Shown piece after piece: positions 8,470 to 17,739 of a stretch of 64,000 nt of DNA (position 1 is its first letter; each line of letters begins with the position of its first letter). A program made the translations under genes and the position numbers. The DNA is from Siphonobacter sp. BAB-5405 (GTDB taxonomy: Bacteria; Bacteroidota; Bacteroidia; Cytophagales; Spirosomataceae). The stretch spans positions 1 through 64,000 of the forward strand of contig NZ_NJAG01000009.1 in the NCBI RefSeq assembly GCF_002872335.1. The letters run 5' to 3'. Under the pieces are notes generated by a model. It worked only from the letters and a program-made list of their open reading frames with translations. It had not been told where the DNA came from and did not search any database.

Positions 8470-10572
8470 CTAATCCATTAGCTTCTTCCGACGCTCGCGG
8501 CCGCTGTATACCCATTCGTACACGGCGGGCAGAATCAACAGCGATAATGCCGAAGCTGTCATTAATCCACCAATAACGACGATGGCTAAAGGTTTCTGCG
8601 TTTCAGAGCCGATGCCGTGGGAAAGTGCCGCGGGTAACAGACCCAGCGAGGCCATCAGGGCCGTCATGATTACCGGACGCAAACGCGATTTAGCTCCTTC
8701 TTTGATGGCTTCGCCAAGTGGCATTTTTTCGTGTAGATTCTGTCGGAATTTATTGACCAGAATAACCCCATCCTGCGTAGCAACGCCAAAGAGAGCAATG
8801 AAACCAACCCCAGCAGAGATACTGAAATTCATACCCGTTAGCAACAAAGCCAGAATCCCACCGATGAGAGCAAAAGGTACGTTGAGTAAAACCAGAATCG
8901 AATCCAGTGCATTGCCGAAAGAGGCAAAAAGAATGAAGAAGATCAGCAGAATACTAATGGGTACAACAATGGACAACTGACGTTCGGCTCGTTGCTGGTT
9001 TTCAAATTCGCCATTCCATTTGATCTCATATCCCTTGTCGAGTTTGACCGCAGCTTGTACCCGCTGTTGAGCCTCCTCAATCGTACTGCCTAAATCGCGT
9101 CCCCGGACGGAAAACTTGACTGCAATGAAGCGGGCGTTGTTTTCCCGGTAAATGAAAGCCGGACCCGAGACGTTGCCAATGTTGGCAATTTCCTTCAGGG
9201 GTATTTTGCCGCCGTTCAGCGTAGGGACCTTCAGGTTACCGATTTGCTCAATTGATGAACGGAAGGGTAAGTCGTAGCGTAACCGCAAATCAAACTTGCG
9301 TTCTTCTTCGTACACCTGACTCACGGCCTTACCTCCAATCGCCATTTCAATCACAGCGTTGGCATCAGCCGCATCAACGCCATACTGGGCCATTTTGTCG
9401 GGATTTAGTGTAATCAACAACTCCGGCTGACCCAGATTCCGGAACACGCCCAGATCCTGAATGCCCTGTACTTTCTTGAGAATCGCGTAAACCTGATCCG
9501 CTTTTTTGTCGAGCACCTGTAGATCGCGACCCTGAATTTTAACCGCAATGGAGCCTTTCACGCCCGATACGGCTTCTTCTACGTTATCTGAAATGGGCTG
9601 CGAGAAGTTAAAGTCAATGCCCTGGTATTTGGCGAGTTTCTGCTGCATTTCCGCAATCAGTTCATCCTTGGAAAGGTCGCGTTTCCATTCCTCCTGCGGA
9701 AACAGATCCACGAAAAATTCCTGGTTGAAGAAGCCCGTCGCATCGGTACCATCATTCGGGCGGCCCGTTTGCGAGATAACGCCGCGTACTTCCGGAAACT
9801 GTTCGAATACCTGCCGGAATTTACGGGTATAGTGATATGAATCTTCCAGGCTGATACTGAGGGGCATACTGGCCCGTACGTAAATCGAACCTTCGTTGAG
9901 GTGCGGCAGAAATTCGGTACCGACGAAGTGAAAAGAAGCCAGCGAGCCAACCAGGAAAAGTACAGCCGTGATGATCGCCCGTTTGGGGTGATCCATGACG
10001 CGGTTTAGCAGGGGACCGTAGTTCCGATTCAGCCATTCGATGATGGGGTTGTGACGTTCGCGGACGTTCTTATTCAGCAACATGCTGCTTAAAACTGGCA
10101 CCAGCGTTAGAGCCAGTAGCAACGCTCCCAACAGGGCAAAACCCATCGTAAAGGCCAATGGACTGAAGAGTTTACCTTCTACTTTCTGGAACGAGAAAAT
10201 GGGAAGCAAGGCGGTAATGATGATCAGCTTCGAGGTAAAAATGGACTTACCCATTTCCACCGAAGTTTTCAAAATCCGGCCCATTTTGGCTCGTTTGTTA
10301 AACTTCTCCATGCCCTCGTGTTCGGCCCAGTGGGCCAGCATCACAAAGAGGCCTTCTACCATAACCACCGCTCCGTCGATGATGATCCCAAAGTCGATCG
10401 CTCCGATGGAAAGCAGGTTAGCCGACATGCCTTTGATTCGCATCAGAATAAAAGCAAAGAGCAAAGCCAGCGGAATGACAATCGCTACGGTAACAGTGGT
10501 TCGCCAGTCGGCCAGGAAGATCAGGAGAATGATCGTTACCAGCGTAATACCCATAATCACGTTTTCACCCAC
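8470..10572 (-). CDS. CzcA-type RND pump, C-terminal part after the frameshift
   Basis: This is the 700-residue open part downstream of the frameshift, counted from a GTG codon (GTG GGT GAA AAC). The in-frame homologous sequence actually extends upstream to about 10650, so the GTG is an internal codon of the pump rather than a natural start. It holds TM2 onward: the TM4 relay motif DFGIIIDGAVVMVE, the second porter half with DLGVFRNLGQPELLITLNPDKM, and the final helices (FIALFGVATQDGVILVNKF). Alone it lacks TM1 and the first porter subdomains and should not make a working trimer. Confidence 0.7.
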   Translation of the reverse strand: MGENVIMGITLVTIILLIFLADWRTTVTVAIVIPLALLFAFILMRIKGMSANLLSIGAIDFGIIIDGAVVMVEGLFVMLAHWAEHEGMEKFNKRAKMGRILKTSVEMGKSIFTSKLIIITALLPIFSFQKVEGKLFSPLAFTMGFALLGALLLALTLVPVLSSMLLNKNVRERHNPIIEWLNRNYGPLLNRVMDHPKRAIITAVLFLVGSLASFHFVGTEFLPHLNEGSIYVRASMPLSISLEDSYHYTRKFRQVFEQFPEVRGVISQTGRPNDGTDATGFFNQEFFVDLFPQEEWKRDLSKDELIAEMQQKLAKYQGIDFNFSQPISDNVEEAVSGVKGSIAVKIQGRDLQVLDKKADQVYAILKKVQGIQDLGVFRNLGQPELLITLNPDKMAQYGVDAADANAVIEMAIGGKAVSQVYEEERKFDLRLRYDLPFRSSIEQIGNLKVPTLNGGKIPLKEIANIGNVSGPAFIYRENNARFIAVKFSVRGRDLGSTIEEAQQRVQAAVKLDKGYEIKWNGEFENQQRAERQLSIVVPISILLIFFILFASFGNALDSILVLLNVPFALIGGILALLLTGMNFSISAGVGFIALFGVATQDGVILVNKFRQNLHEKMPLGEAIKEGAKSRLRPVIMTALMASLGLLPAALSHGIGSETQKPLAIVVIGGLMTASALSLLILPAVYEWVYSGRERRKKLMD

Positions 10573-10625
10573 CGTATGCAGCGTATGGTTATTCAGCTCG
10601 GTGCGGTCGTAGAAAACCTTGATTT

Positions 10626-11579
10626 TTACGTCCGAAGGAAGAACAACGGAGTCAGGTAGGCTACTTTTTCTTTGAGCTGGGGTAATACTAAACCAGGGTT
10701 CTCGCCCTTCCGCATCAGTACGATCCCTTCAACGACATCGTCGTGATTGTCGCGACCCACAATACCCAACTGCGGTAAGGCTGATTCGTGAACCGTACCT
10801 AAATTCGACAAGCGAACGGGTACACCATTGACGTTTTTAACGATGACTTTCTCGATGTCAGACACGTTTTTGACAATCCCAATGCCCCGAACGACGAAGG
10901 CCTGCTGACCTTCCCGGAGGATATCGCCGCCCACGTTAACGTTAGCCCGTTGGAGGGCTCCGAACACGTCCAGGGCAGTCAGGTCATATTTAGCCAGCAA
11001 GGCCGGATTGATACTGACTTCAAACGTTTTCACCTGTCCGCCAAAACTGACTACATCCGCAACGCCGGGTACGGCTTTCAGGGCTTTCTCGATGGTCCAG
11101 TCCTGAATGGTTTTGAGTTCCGTAGTCGTCTTGCTTTTGGAGGCCAGCGTATACCGATAAATCTCCCCCGTGGGGCCGGCTGGCGGTTGAATCTCCGCGT
11201 CTACACCGTCGGGCAGATTGACGTTGGCTAGTTTCTGGCTGGCTTCCATGCGGGCGTTGAAGTTATCGACGCCGTCTTCGAAAACGATTTTAATGAAGGA
11301 TAAGCCGAACAGGTTAATGGAGCGAATGGCCGTCTTGTGCGAAATGGAGTTCATTTCCGTTTCAATCGGGCTGGAAATGAAACGCTCGACTTCTTCGGCA
11401 CTGCGACCCGGCCATTGCGTAATGATCACGACTTCGGTATTCGTTACGTCAGGGTACGCTTCAACGGGCGTATTATAGAAACTGACGGCTCCCGCAAGGA
11501 TGACCAGCAGGGTCATCATAAAGACAATGCCTTTGTGTTTGAGGGAAAAGCCAATGATATTTTTAATGAACGTATTCAT
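10626..11579 (-). CDS. CzcA-type RND pump, N-terminal part before the frameshift
   Basis: The 317-residue frame starts with ATG and TM1 (LKHKGIVFMMTLLVILAG), then VEAYPDVTNTEVVIITQWPGRSAEEVERFISSPIE, given here in outline, a canonical HME-RND opening, and porter subdomains PN1 and PN2. The last ten or so residues (TPLFFLRT) are out-of-frame sequence before the stop. It begins 27 bases after the stop of the adaptor gene, as in an intact operon. Confidence 0.75.
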   Translation of the reverse strand: MNTFIKNIIGFSLKHKGIVFMMTLLVILAGAVSFYNTPVEAYPDVTNTEVVIITQWPGRSAEEVERFISSPIETEMNSISHKTAIRSINLFGLSFIKIVFEDGVDNFNARMEASQKLANVNLPDGVDAEIQPPAGPTGEIYRYTLASKSKTTTELKTIQDWTIEKALKAVPGVADVVSFGGQVKTFEVSINPALLAKYDLTALDVFGALQRANVNVGGDILREGQQAFVVRGIGIVKNVSDIEKVIVKNVNGVPVRLSNLGTVHESALPQLGIVGRDNHDDVVEGIVLMRKGENPGLVLPQLKEKVAYLTPLFFLRT

Positions 11580-11606
11580 GATCGGACCCGGGAAGGGAGT
11601 GTGGGA

Positions 11607-12683
11607 TTAGTCCGTTAATTCATTGAAAAGCAAGAGGGCACCTTCAGTAACCACGCGGTCATTATCTTTCAAATCGCCCTTGACGTAGCTGTAACGTGAG
11701 GTACTCCGAACCACTTCGACGGGTACGGCCACGTATTTTTCCTTACCCGCTGCTTTGATTACGAAGTACTTATCTTCACTAAAAATGACTGATTTCGGAT
11801 TGACCGCCAGCAGACGTTCGGGCTTTTCAATGTGCAGCTTGATGGTACAGAACATCTGGGGTTTCAGTAAGCCATTCGGATTGGGCAAGACCACCCGGGC
11901 CTGTAGCACTTTGCTGTCATTATCAATCACCTGGCTGATGTTCTCAATGCGGCCCTGAAAGACTTTGTCGGGGTACGCCAGGGTCGTGATGTTGACCTGC
12001 TGACCCACCTTAACGGCTTCAATATCCGATTCGTAAATATTGATCAGGATCCAGACATCCGACAGATTGGAAATGGTGAACATACTGTTGCCATTGTCGG
12101 AACGAATCTGGGTATTGGGGTTGACGTTCCGCTCCACGACGTAGCCGCTTACGGGAGCCTTCACCAGAAAGGTAGGCTGATTACCCGACGACGTACCACC
12201 GTACATCTTTAGTACCTGCGTTGAACGATCCAATTCAGAGGTGGCGATTTCCAGTTGTTTACGGGCATTAAGCAGGTCCGATTCACTCGAAAACTTGCTT
12301 TTGTACAGTTGTTCGGCGTTATCCGCATTACGTTTGGCCATATCGAAACCCGCCTTGGCCTGATTGTAATCACGCTGGTACTGACTCACGTCGGCACTTT
12401 GAAGTTTCGCCAGTACCTGACCCTGTTTGACGTACGCTCCCAATTCCGCATTTACATCCAGTACATTACCGCTGACGATGGGGAAAACCCGATCCACCTG
12501 TTTCTGATCAAAAGAAACTTCCCCCGTGAATTGTAATTCCTGTTCGTAGTTGCGAACGTGAACGGTATCCGTCTTGAAAGCCGAATCCGTATCCTTCGAA
12601 TTGACTTCCTGAGGTTCTTTGTTCGAGTGGCAGGCTGCCAGAGCGACCAGACTCAGCAAATAGAAAAACGATTTCGTTTTCAT
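11607..12683 (-). CDS. RND efflux periplasmic adaptor (membrane fusion protein)
   Basis: The 358-residue protein begins with a lipoprotein signal (LLSLVALAAC). Order: first half of a barrel-sandwich lipoyl domain (VFPIVSGNVLDVNAELGAYVKQGQVLAKL, here in outline, about 87-115), an alpha-helical hairpin (about 118-165), the second lipoyl half (FLVKAPVSGYVVERNVNPN), a beta-barrel domain and a membrane-proximal domain ending near VVTEGALLLFNEL. It bridges the inner-membrane pump and the outer-membrane channel of a CzcCBA-like tripartite exporter. It lies 30 bases after the channel gene and 27 before the pump gene on one strand. The pump frameshift probably leaves it without a partner. Confidence 0.92.
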   Translation of the reverse strand: MKTKSFFYLLSLVALAACHSNKEPQEVNSKDTDSAFKTDTVHVRNYEQELQFTGEVSFDQKQVDRVFPIVSGNVLDVNAELGAYVKQGQVLAKLQSADVSQYQRDYNQAKAGFDMAKRNADNAEQLYKSKFSSESDLLNARKQLEIATSELDRSTQVLKMYGGTSSGNQPTFLVKAPVSGYVVERNVNPNTQIRSDNGNSMFTISNLSDVWILINIYESDIEAVKVGQQVNITTLAYPDKVFQGRIENISQVIDNDSKVLQARVVLPNPNGLLKPQMFCTIKLHIEKPERLLAVNPKSVIFSEDKYFVIKAAGKEKYVAVPVEVVRSTSRYSYVKGDLKDNDRVVTEGALLLFNELTD

Positions 12684-12713
12684 GAGGAGTGGGCAAAAGG
12701 GTAAAACCTTTAG

Positions 12714-14003
12714 TTAGAAAGTCTTGGCGTTAGTAACGTAATTAAGCTGTTGCTGAGCCTGATAGAGTTGATTACTCAGGTTAATGAAATTCAGCTGAGC
12801 GTCTTTGTAGGAGCGTATTTTATCAATGAAGCTGACCAGATCAATCACGCGTTTCTGGTAGTCAATTGTTGCATTTTTACTGATGTCCTGAATGCGTTGA
12901 CGGTACCCCGGATCGAGGTTTGCCTGGAGTTGTTGGGCGTGTTGCCACTGTTCGTAGGCGGAAATGACTTCCTGTCTTACCTGTAACTGACTCTGATTGA
13001 TGTTCTGAGTACTTTGTTCGATACCGATTTTAGCTGCCTGAATATTGCCCTGATTTCGGTTTTTAAAGGGCAGATCCATAGCTACCTGCAAGCCATAGTA
13101 GTTGGGATACGCCTCACCAAAGCGTGCGTAGTTGGCTCCAACCATCAGTTGTGGGGTCGCCAGTGATTTCTGATACGTCAGATTCTGCTGAGCGTAGGTC
13201 GTTTGGCGTTGGGCTGCTTGCAAATCGGGACGATTCGCGACGGCCTGATCCAGTAACTGATTGAGCTGAGGAGAGGCCGAATCGCTGATCTGAAATTTCG
13301 TGCGGTAATACGTAGAAGACGTATCGGCTAGGAGTATACGTAAAGTTGCTTCGTCCTGACTGATCTGATTGCGTAAATCATTGATGGCGGCGTCCGTATT
13401 TCGCTGTTCCAGTTCGAGGCGAGTCACTTCGTATTCAGAAATAACGCCCAGTTTTAGTTGAGCCCGGAAGGCGTCGAGCAAATTTGCCAAACGAGTCCGT
13501 TCTTCCTGAATGAAGGCATACTGAGCCTGTTCGCTGGCCAGAGTACCGAACGTTTGAGCGAGCTGATAACGTAAACTCCGCATTACATCCTGAAAAACGG
13601 CTTGTTGAACCTCCGTATTCGCTTCATTCAGGGCCACTAGCTTACTCCGACGACCCGCCAGATTCAAAACTTGCTGAAGTTGCCAGCTGTAGGCACCTCC
13701 CGTCGGGTTAAGCTTGTCACCTGAAGGGTTGGTCAACGGAAGTACCTTCGACGTATTCGGATTGAAGGCATTAAAGCCAAACTGAAAATTGGGATTGTCC
13801 CAAAGTTTCGCCTGCTGAACGACCGCTTCCGAAAGGTTGATGTTGTATTTCTGAGCCAGCAGAGCAAAGTTTTTCTGAAGAAACTGCTGTTCTGCCTGAG
13901 GCAAGGTCAGACGGAGCGTGTCCGTCTGACCATAGGATCGCTGGGAGACCGAGAGAAACAGGAGAAGACTCACGAGCACCCTTGAAAATTGAATAAGCTT
14001 CAC
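12714..14003 (-). CDS. TolC-family outer membrane efflux protein (CzcC-like)
   Basis: The 429-residue protein has a signal peptide (ending QRSYGQ) and the two-fold repeated long-helix plus beta-strand layout of the outer membrane efflux family: LTLPQAEQQFLQKNFALLAQKYNI in the first half and RPDLQAAQRQTTYAQQNL in the second. These trimeric channels form the exit duct of the exporter. The start is GTG at 14001-14003, directly before KLIQFSRVLVSLL, with no better in-frame ATG. It is the first gene of the three-gene operon, and about 220 bases of non-coding sequence separate it from the channel gene upstream. Confidence 0.9.
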   Translation of the reverse strand: MKLIQFSRVLVSLLLFLSVSQRSYGQTDTLRLTLPQAEQQFLQKNFALLAQKYNINLSEAVVQQAKLWDNPNFQFGFNAFNPNTSKVLPLTNPSGDKLNPTGGAYSWQLQQVLNLAGRRSKLVALNEANTEVQQAVFQDVMRSLRYQLAQTFGTLASEQAQYAFIQEERTRLANLLDAFRAQLKLGVISEYEVTRLELEQRNTDAAINDLRNQISQDEATLRILLADTSSTYYRTKFQISDSASPQLNQLLDQAVANRPDLQAAQRQTTYAQQNLTYQKSLATPQLMVGANYARFGEAYPNYYGLQVAMDLPFKNRNQGNIQAAKIGIEQSTQNINQSQLQVRQEVISAYEQWQHAQQLQANLDPGYRQRIQDISKNATIDYQKRVIDLVSFIDKIRSYKDAQLNFINLSNQLYQAQQQLNYVTNAKTF

Positions 14004-14226
14004 TGCCGTATAGTTTAAAAGTGGGGTCAGTATTCAGAACAGGCCTTACTTTTTGTGCTTGTCGTCAGCAAAGGTTCATCTACGAGTTTAGAGAGAGTTT
14101 AAAGGAATTTTAAAAGCGAATTAAAAGAGATCAGACGGCAGATTCCTGCGTGAAAATTACACGGTAGGCCTATCGAACAGTACTGACACAAGCCGAAAGG
14201 CAGTTGTTCTACGATACGAAAAACAT

Positions 14227-15045
14227 TTAAAGAGGATGGCCACAAAATTTGCAGAAGACCGCGTCCGCATCGTGACCTTCCCGGCCACAGGAGGGGCAGG
14301 ATTCGCTGCTGTGGTTTTTGTTACGGGCTGCCGCCGCGATTTCATTGGTAATGATCCCGGTCGGAACGGCAATGATTCCGTAACCAATCAGCATGACAAT
14401 ACTGGAAATAAATTTTCCCAGGGGTGTAACGGGTGAAATATCTCCGTACCCTACCGTAGTAATCGTTACAATGGCCCAGTAAATGCTTTCCGGAATGCTG
14501 GAGAATCCGTTCTGACGGTCTTCCACCAAATACATGACCGATCCCAGAATGGTTACCAGCATAAGAACCGTAAGCATGAAGATGCTGATTTTCTTTAGAC
14601 TGGCCCGAATGGCAACACTCAGAAACTCTATTTCGGTAAGAAAATGGGTGAGCTTGAAAATGCGGAATACCCGTAGGAGTCGTAGAGCCCGAAGTACCAG
14701 CAGTGATTGGGCACCAACGTAAAAAATGCTCAGGTAGGAGGGAACGATGGCGAGCAGATCAATCAAGCCCAGGGGACTGATTACGTACCGGATTGGTCGT
14801 CGAATGCTGATGAGTCGTAACAGGTATTCGAGCGTAAAAAGCAGAGTGAAAGCCCACTCAAGTCTAAAAAACAAAACTCCGTACAACCGATGGTAGTGCG
14901 TTACACTATCCAGCATGACGACGAGAATGCTACCTAAAATGGCAAAAAGCAAAGCAACATCAAAGGCCTTTCCTGCCGCGGTGTTCGATTCGAAAATAAT
15001 CTCCTGTAATCGCTCCCGCCAGGTTTTGCTAGGGTTTGGTTCCAT
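14227..15045 (-). CDS. six-TM voltage-gated-type potassium channel with C-terminal zinc ribbon
   Basis: The 272-residue protein has S1-S4 helices with an Arg-rich S4 (LRALRLLRVFRIFKL), a pore helix and the K+ selectivity filter TVGYGD (G199-Y200-G201-D202), then S6 (IVMLIGYGIIAVPTGI). The last 23 residues hold two CxxC pairs (CPSCG and CKFCG), a small zinc ribbon replacing the usual cytoplasmic tail. The family (ion_trans, bacterial Kv type) sets membrane potential or K+ flow; the sensor role of the ribbon is inference. It appears monocistronic. Confidence 0.92.
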   Translation of the reverse strand: MEPNPSKTWRERLQEIIFESNTAAGKAFDVALLFAILGSILVVMLDSVTHYHRLYGVLFFRLEWAFTLLFTLEYLLRLISIRRPIRYVISPLGLIDLLAIVPSYLSIFYVGAQSLLVLRALRLLRVFRIFKLTHFLTEIEFLSVAIRASLKKISIFMLTVLMLVTILGSVMYLVEDRQNGFSSIPESIYWAIVTITTVGYGDISPVTPLGKFISSIVMLIGYGIIAVPTGIITNEIAAAARNKNHSSESCPSCGREGHDADAVFCKFCGHPL

Positions 15046-15181
15046 GGGGGAAAGGTAAAAAATGTAAGTCGGGGGTACAAGAAGGAAAAAAGGAATGAAC
15101 TAAATCCCACTCCAAGAAACGTTGCTGCTATCGTTTATAACGGGACAAGAGACGACTTCTCCTCCTCTCCTCCAATAAAAC

Positions 15182-15219
15182 AAAACCCCGTTACTTAAAA
15201 ACTTAAGTAACGGGGTTTT
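15182..15219 (-). terminator. terminator of pyruvate kinase
   Basis: AAAACCCCGTTACTTAA and TTAAGTAACGGGGTTTT form a long, perfect stem with a tiny loop. The flanking A/T runs make it usable in both directions. It lies about 20 bases past the pyk stop and also ends any read-through toward the channel gene. Confidence 0.88.
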
Positions 15220-15238
15220 ACCGAATGGTTCAAACAGC

Positions 15239-16750
15239 CTATTGTTCCGCCGCTACTTCGTCCGCAATTTTATCAATCACACCCATTTTCACCGTGTTGG
15301 TGCGTAAATCCTGCTGGGCGGGTACGCTCAGTAAGGTTACGAACACATCACCTTTTTGCAGGTGTCCCTGTTTTACCAGGATTTTTGCAATGTCGTGTGA
15401 GATTTGTTCGGTACTGAGGTTTGCACTGTCGTAATTGAATACGCGTGTGCCCCACAATAGCCCCATCTGCGTCATCAGGTTTTCGTCCGCTGAGAATACG
15501 AAAATATCCGCTTTCGGACGGTGAGACGACAAACGATACGCCGTGTACCCACTGTTCGTAATGCACAGAATGGCTTTCGCCTGTACGTCACGAGCCAGAC
15601 GGCAAGCGGCGGCAATCACCCGGTCGTTCAGGATGGTCGGCGAGTTTTCTTCGCCCTTCAGCATGTGATTTTTGAAGTAAATCGCTGATTCATCCCCGTA
15701 TACGATCGGAATAGTGTTCTGTTGCTCTTCCACGGCTTCGATAATGTGCGTCATCGTCGAAACGGCTTCGATGGGGTACTGTCCTGAAGCTGATTCTGCC
15801 GAAAGCATGGTTGCCGAAGCTCCATCCAGCACGGCATTGGCTACGTCTGAAGTTTCCGCACGCGTAGGACGGGGAGAGCTCGTCATCGACTCCAGCATTT
15901 GCGTGGCTACGATAACGGGTTTCGCCTGCTTGATACACTTGCGGATCATCGTTTTCTGAAGCTCAGGTACCATGGCACCGTCCAGCTCAACGCCTAAATC
16001 ACCCCGGGCCACCATTACGGCATCCGTAGCTTCGATGATGGCATCGAGTACTTCAGGAACGACCGCTTCGGGTTTTTCGATTTTAGCAATGATTTTTGAG
16101 CGACCGTTACGGGCTTTGATTTTTTCTTTAACAGCCAGAATATCTTCAGCGGAACGAACGAAGGAAAGGGCGATCCAGTCCACGTCATGCTCCAGACCAA
16201 AGATCAGGTCTTCTTCGTCTTTTTCAGTCAGAGCAGGTAAGCCTACTTTCGTGCCGGGCAGGTTAATGCCTTTCTTCGATTTCAGGATACCACCGTACAC
16301 CACTTTCGTGAGTACTTCTTTTTTATCGTAATCGATAGATTCTACCAGTACCTCCAGGTTACCGTCATCCATCAGGATGCGTTCGCCGGGTTTTACGTCC
16401 AGGTACATCGAAGTATAAGTCGTACCTACACGCTCAGAAGTTCCCAGCAGATTTTCGTCCATAACGAAAGTCAGTGGGTTTCCTGCGACGAGTTCAACGC
16501 CGTTATTTTCTACGAGTTGGGTACGAATCTTAGGTCCCTGTAAATCCTGAAGGATGGTAAGGTTTAAGCCATGTTCGGCGTTAATTTCGCGAATAGCCTG
16601 AATGCGACTCAGGTGGTCAGCGTGCGTTCCGTGGGAAAAGTTAAGCCGAAAGATGTTCGCACCAGACTGGGCGAGCTTCAGCAACATTTCTTTGGATTGG
16701 GAAGCCGGACCAACGGTGGCAACAATTTTGGTTTTTTTCTGGTAAGGCAT
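15239..16750 (-). CDS. pyk: pyruvate kinase
   Basis: It catalyses phosphoenolpyruvate plus ADP to pyruvate plus ATP, the last step of glycolysis, in the cytosol. The protein (503 residues from the chosen start) shows the barrel motifs RLNFSHGTHADH and LQDLQGPKIRT, the active-site stretch KIIAKIEKPEAV with MVARGDLGVE, and TQMLESMTSSPRPTRAE, followed by the C-terminal domain. The frame is open upstream to 16789, but the ATG at 16748-16750 (MPYQKKTKIVATVGPAS) matches the family N-terminus, so the 13 extra residues are left out. A strong terminator follows. No frameshift or missing residue was seen. Confidence 0.96.
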   Translation of the reverse strand: MPYQKKTKIVATVGPASQSKEMLLKLAQSGANIFRLNFSHGTHADHLSRIQAIREINAEHGLNLTILQDLQGPKIRTQLVENNGVELVAGNPLTFVMDENLLGTSERVGTTYTSMYLDVKPGERILMDDGNLEVLVESIDYDKKEVLTKVVYGGILKSKKGINLPGTKVGLPALTEKDEEDLIFGLEHDVDWIALSFVRSAEDILAVKEKIKARNGRSKIIAKIEKPEAVVPEVLDAIIEATDAVMVARGDLGVELDGAMVPELQKTMIRKCIKQAKPVIVATQMLESMTSSPRPTRAETSDVANAVLDGASATMLSAESASGQYPIEAVSTMTHIIEAVEEQQNTIPIVYGDESAIYFKNHMLKGEENSPTILNDRVIAAACRLARDVQAKAILCITNSGYTAYRLSSHRPKADIFVFSADENLMTQMGLLWGTRVFNYDSANLSTEQISHDIAKILVKQGHLQKGDVFVTLLSVPAQQDLRTNTVKMGVIDKIADEVAAEQ

Positions 16751-17123
16751 GTGTACGGAATACAAGTGTTCGAGTTTCCAGGGCCGCAAGTTAGGGTTTC
16801 GTCCCGGAAATTCCAGTTTTCAGGAATGGAAACGTTTCGGAAGGTAGGGAAATTTTCTTTGGCAGAAGCGTAGGAATAAGTCTTAAACTAATATTTTCCA
16901 GACGAAAAGCCATACGATTCCGAATAAAACCTCCATTAAATGAGGCCTGCCGGGTATCCATAAAATCCAGAAAACTTGCTAATTAAAAATAGATGAGCTT
17001 CGGGAAGTCTATTGAATGGCAAACAGCTGGAAAGACAGTGACGTGTCTCCCAGAGGACAAACGGGGCAACCTGCACCAGTTGGAACCTGCATCAGTAGTA
17101 GACGGGTGAATTCACCCTGCGTG

Positions 17124-17165
17124 GCATACAAGGCTACGTATATTGAACCCCTCCGGGGTTAGCGT
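17124..17165. repeat. interspersed double-hairpin repeat, divergent copy
   Basis: GCATACAAGGCTACGTATATTG followed by AACCCCTCCGGGGTTAG has the same order of parts as the copies at 391 and 550: a GCATAC-GGCTA block, about 10 bases of spacer, and an AACCCC/GGGGTT hairpin. The first hairpin is decayed here. Confidence 0.5.
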
Positions 17166-17263
17166 ACTTCATTAACAATGCAGGTAACCTCATTCAGGCC
17201 GTTTTGAATGTTAATTCAGGCCTCTTATAATTAGCATATACGATCTCACTAGCCTTAAAAACA

Positions 17264-17298
17264 AAACCTCCCGAAGGCATTAAAGCTTCCGGGAGGTT
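17264..17298 (-). terminator. terminator after the ExbD-like gene
   Basis: AACCTCCCG at 17265-17273 pairs with CGGGAGGTT at 17290-17298, with further imperfect pairing inward (AAG/CTT). On the minus strand it is followed by TTTTGTTTTT. It sits 19 bases past the exbD stop. Confidence 0.75.
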
Positions 17299-17316
17299 AG
17301 TAGGTCTGTACTTTTC

Positions 17317-17733
17317 TTACTTCGAACTGGTCGCCGTAGGTTTTGCGGAAGTAGCCAGTACGAGTTTGGCTCCTACCTTCGCCGTTACGTCCGCTACATC
17401 TACCAGATCCTGGACGGAACTGGTTTTCTCGATTCGTACCAGTACCACGGGACTTTCCTGCCCTTCGGCTCGTGTGGCTAAGGCACTCTCCAGTTCAGCG
17501 GCTCCTACAATTTGCCCTTCCACATTATACTGTTGATTAGGCATCACCGACAGGTTAATTACCTGCGAGGGCGTTGAAGGGGCCGTTGACGATTGCGGCA
17601 GCAGCATCTGCATGGCCGATGGACTGGCTAACGTCGCAATCATCAGGAAGAAAATCAGTAAGAAGAAAAGAATATCCGACAGCGAAGCAGCCTCAATATG
17701 ACCACGATGCCGATTCCGACGTTGTATTTTCAT
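17317..17733 (-). CDS. ExbD/TolR-family transport energiser
   Basis: This 138-residue protein has a short basic cytoplasmic N-terminus, one TM helix (SDILFFLLIFFLMIATLA) whose Asp is the conserved proton-path residue of ExbD/TolR/MotB-like proteins, and a small periplasmic domain. With the ExbB/TolQ-like protein encoded just upstream it should form a proton-driven stator unit. This pair is separate from the tonB-linked set at 48397-50569, so it may energise a different process (Tol-like or gliding/T9SS-like); the partner is not in the window. The 77-base gap to the upstream gene is filled by an inverted heptamer array. Confidence 0.9.
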   Translation of the reverse strand: MKIQRRNRHRGHIEAASLSDILFFLLIFFLMIATLASPSAMQMLLPQSSTAPSTPSQVINLSVMPNQQYNVEGQIVGAAELESALATRAEGQESPVVLVRIEKTSSVQDLVDVADVTAKVGAKLVLATSAKPTATSSK

Positions 17734-17739
17734 GAGTAA

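Larger units (their letters stand above)
8470..11579 (-). pseudogene. czcA: heavy-metal RND efflux pump (CzcA type), frameshifted
   Basis: Read as a whole, this is one HME-RND pump gene of about 1030 codons, the usual family length, split by a one-base loss near 10651-10656. The upstream frame runs KEKVAYL and then shifts to a TAA at 10626; the other frame continues directly with DSVVLPSDVKIKVFYDRTEL, the expected family sequence. The TM4 signature DFGIIIDGAVVMVE is that of the divalent-cation (Co/Zn/Cd or Ni) branch rather than the Cu/Ag branch. It is the last gene of an outer-membrane channel, adaptor, pump operon. It may be a true inactivating mutation or an assembly error; sequence alone cannot separate these. 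Confidence 0.8.
16790..17316. other. non-coding gap with repeat remnants
   Basis: About 530 bases without a credible gene, between the pyk start and the exbD stop. It holds the pyk upstream region at its left, a GGGTGAATTCACCC palindrome at 17104-17117, a degenerate copy of the double-hairpin repeat at 17124-17165 (GGCATACAAGGCTACGTA, then AACCCCTCCGGGGTT) and the exbD terminator at its right end. The words CATTCAGGCC and AATTCAGGCCT near 17190-17223 resemble AGGCCTGAATGA at 451-462, another sign of shared repeat material. Confidence 0.6.

Noticed and set aside
10626-10656. Programmed frameshift in the RND pump
   Set aside because: No slippery heptamer or following hairpin is seen at the junction, and the family is not known to need one; mutation or assembly error is simpler.
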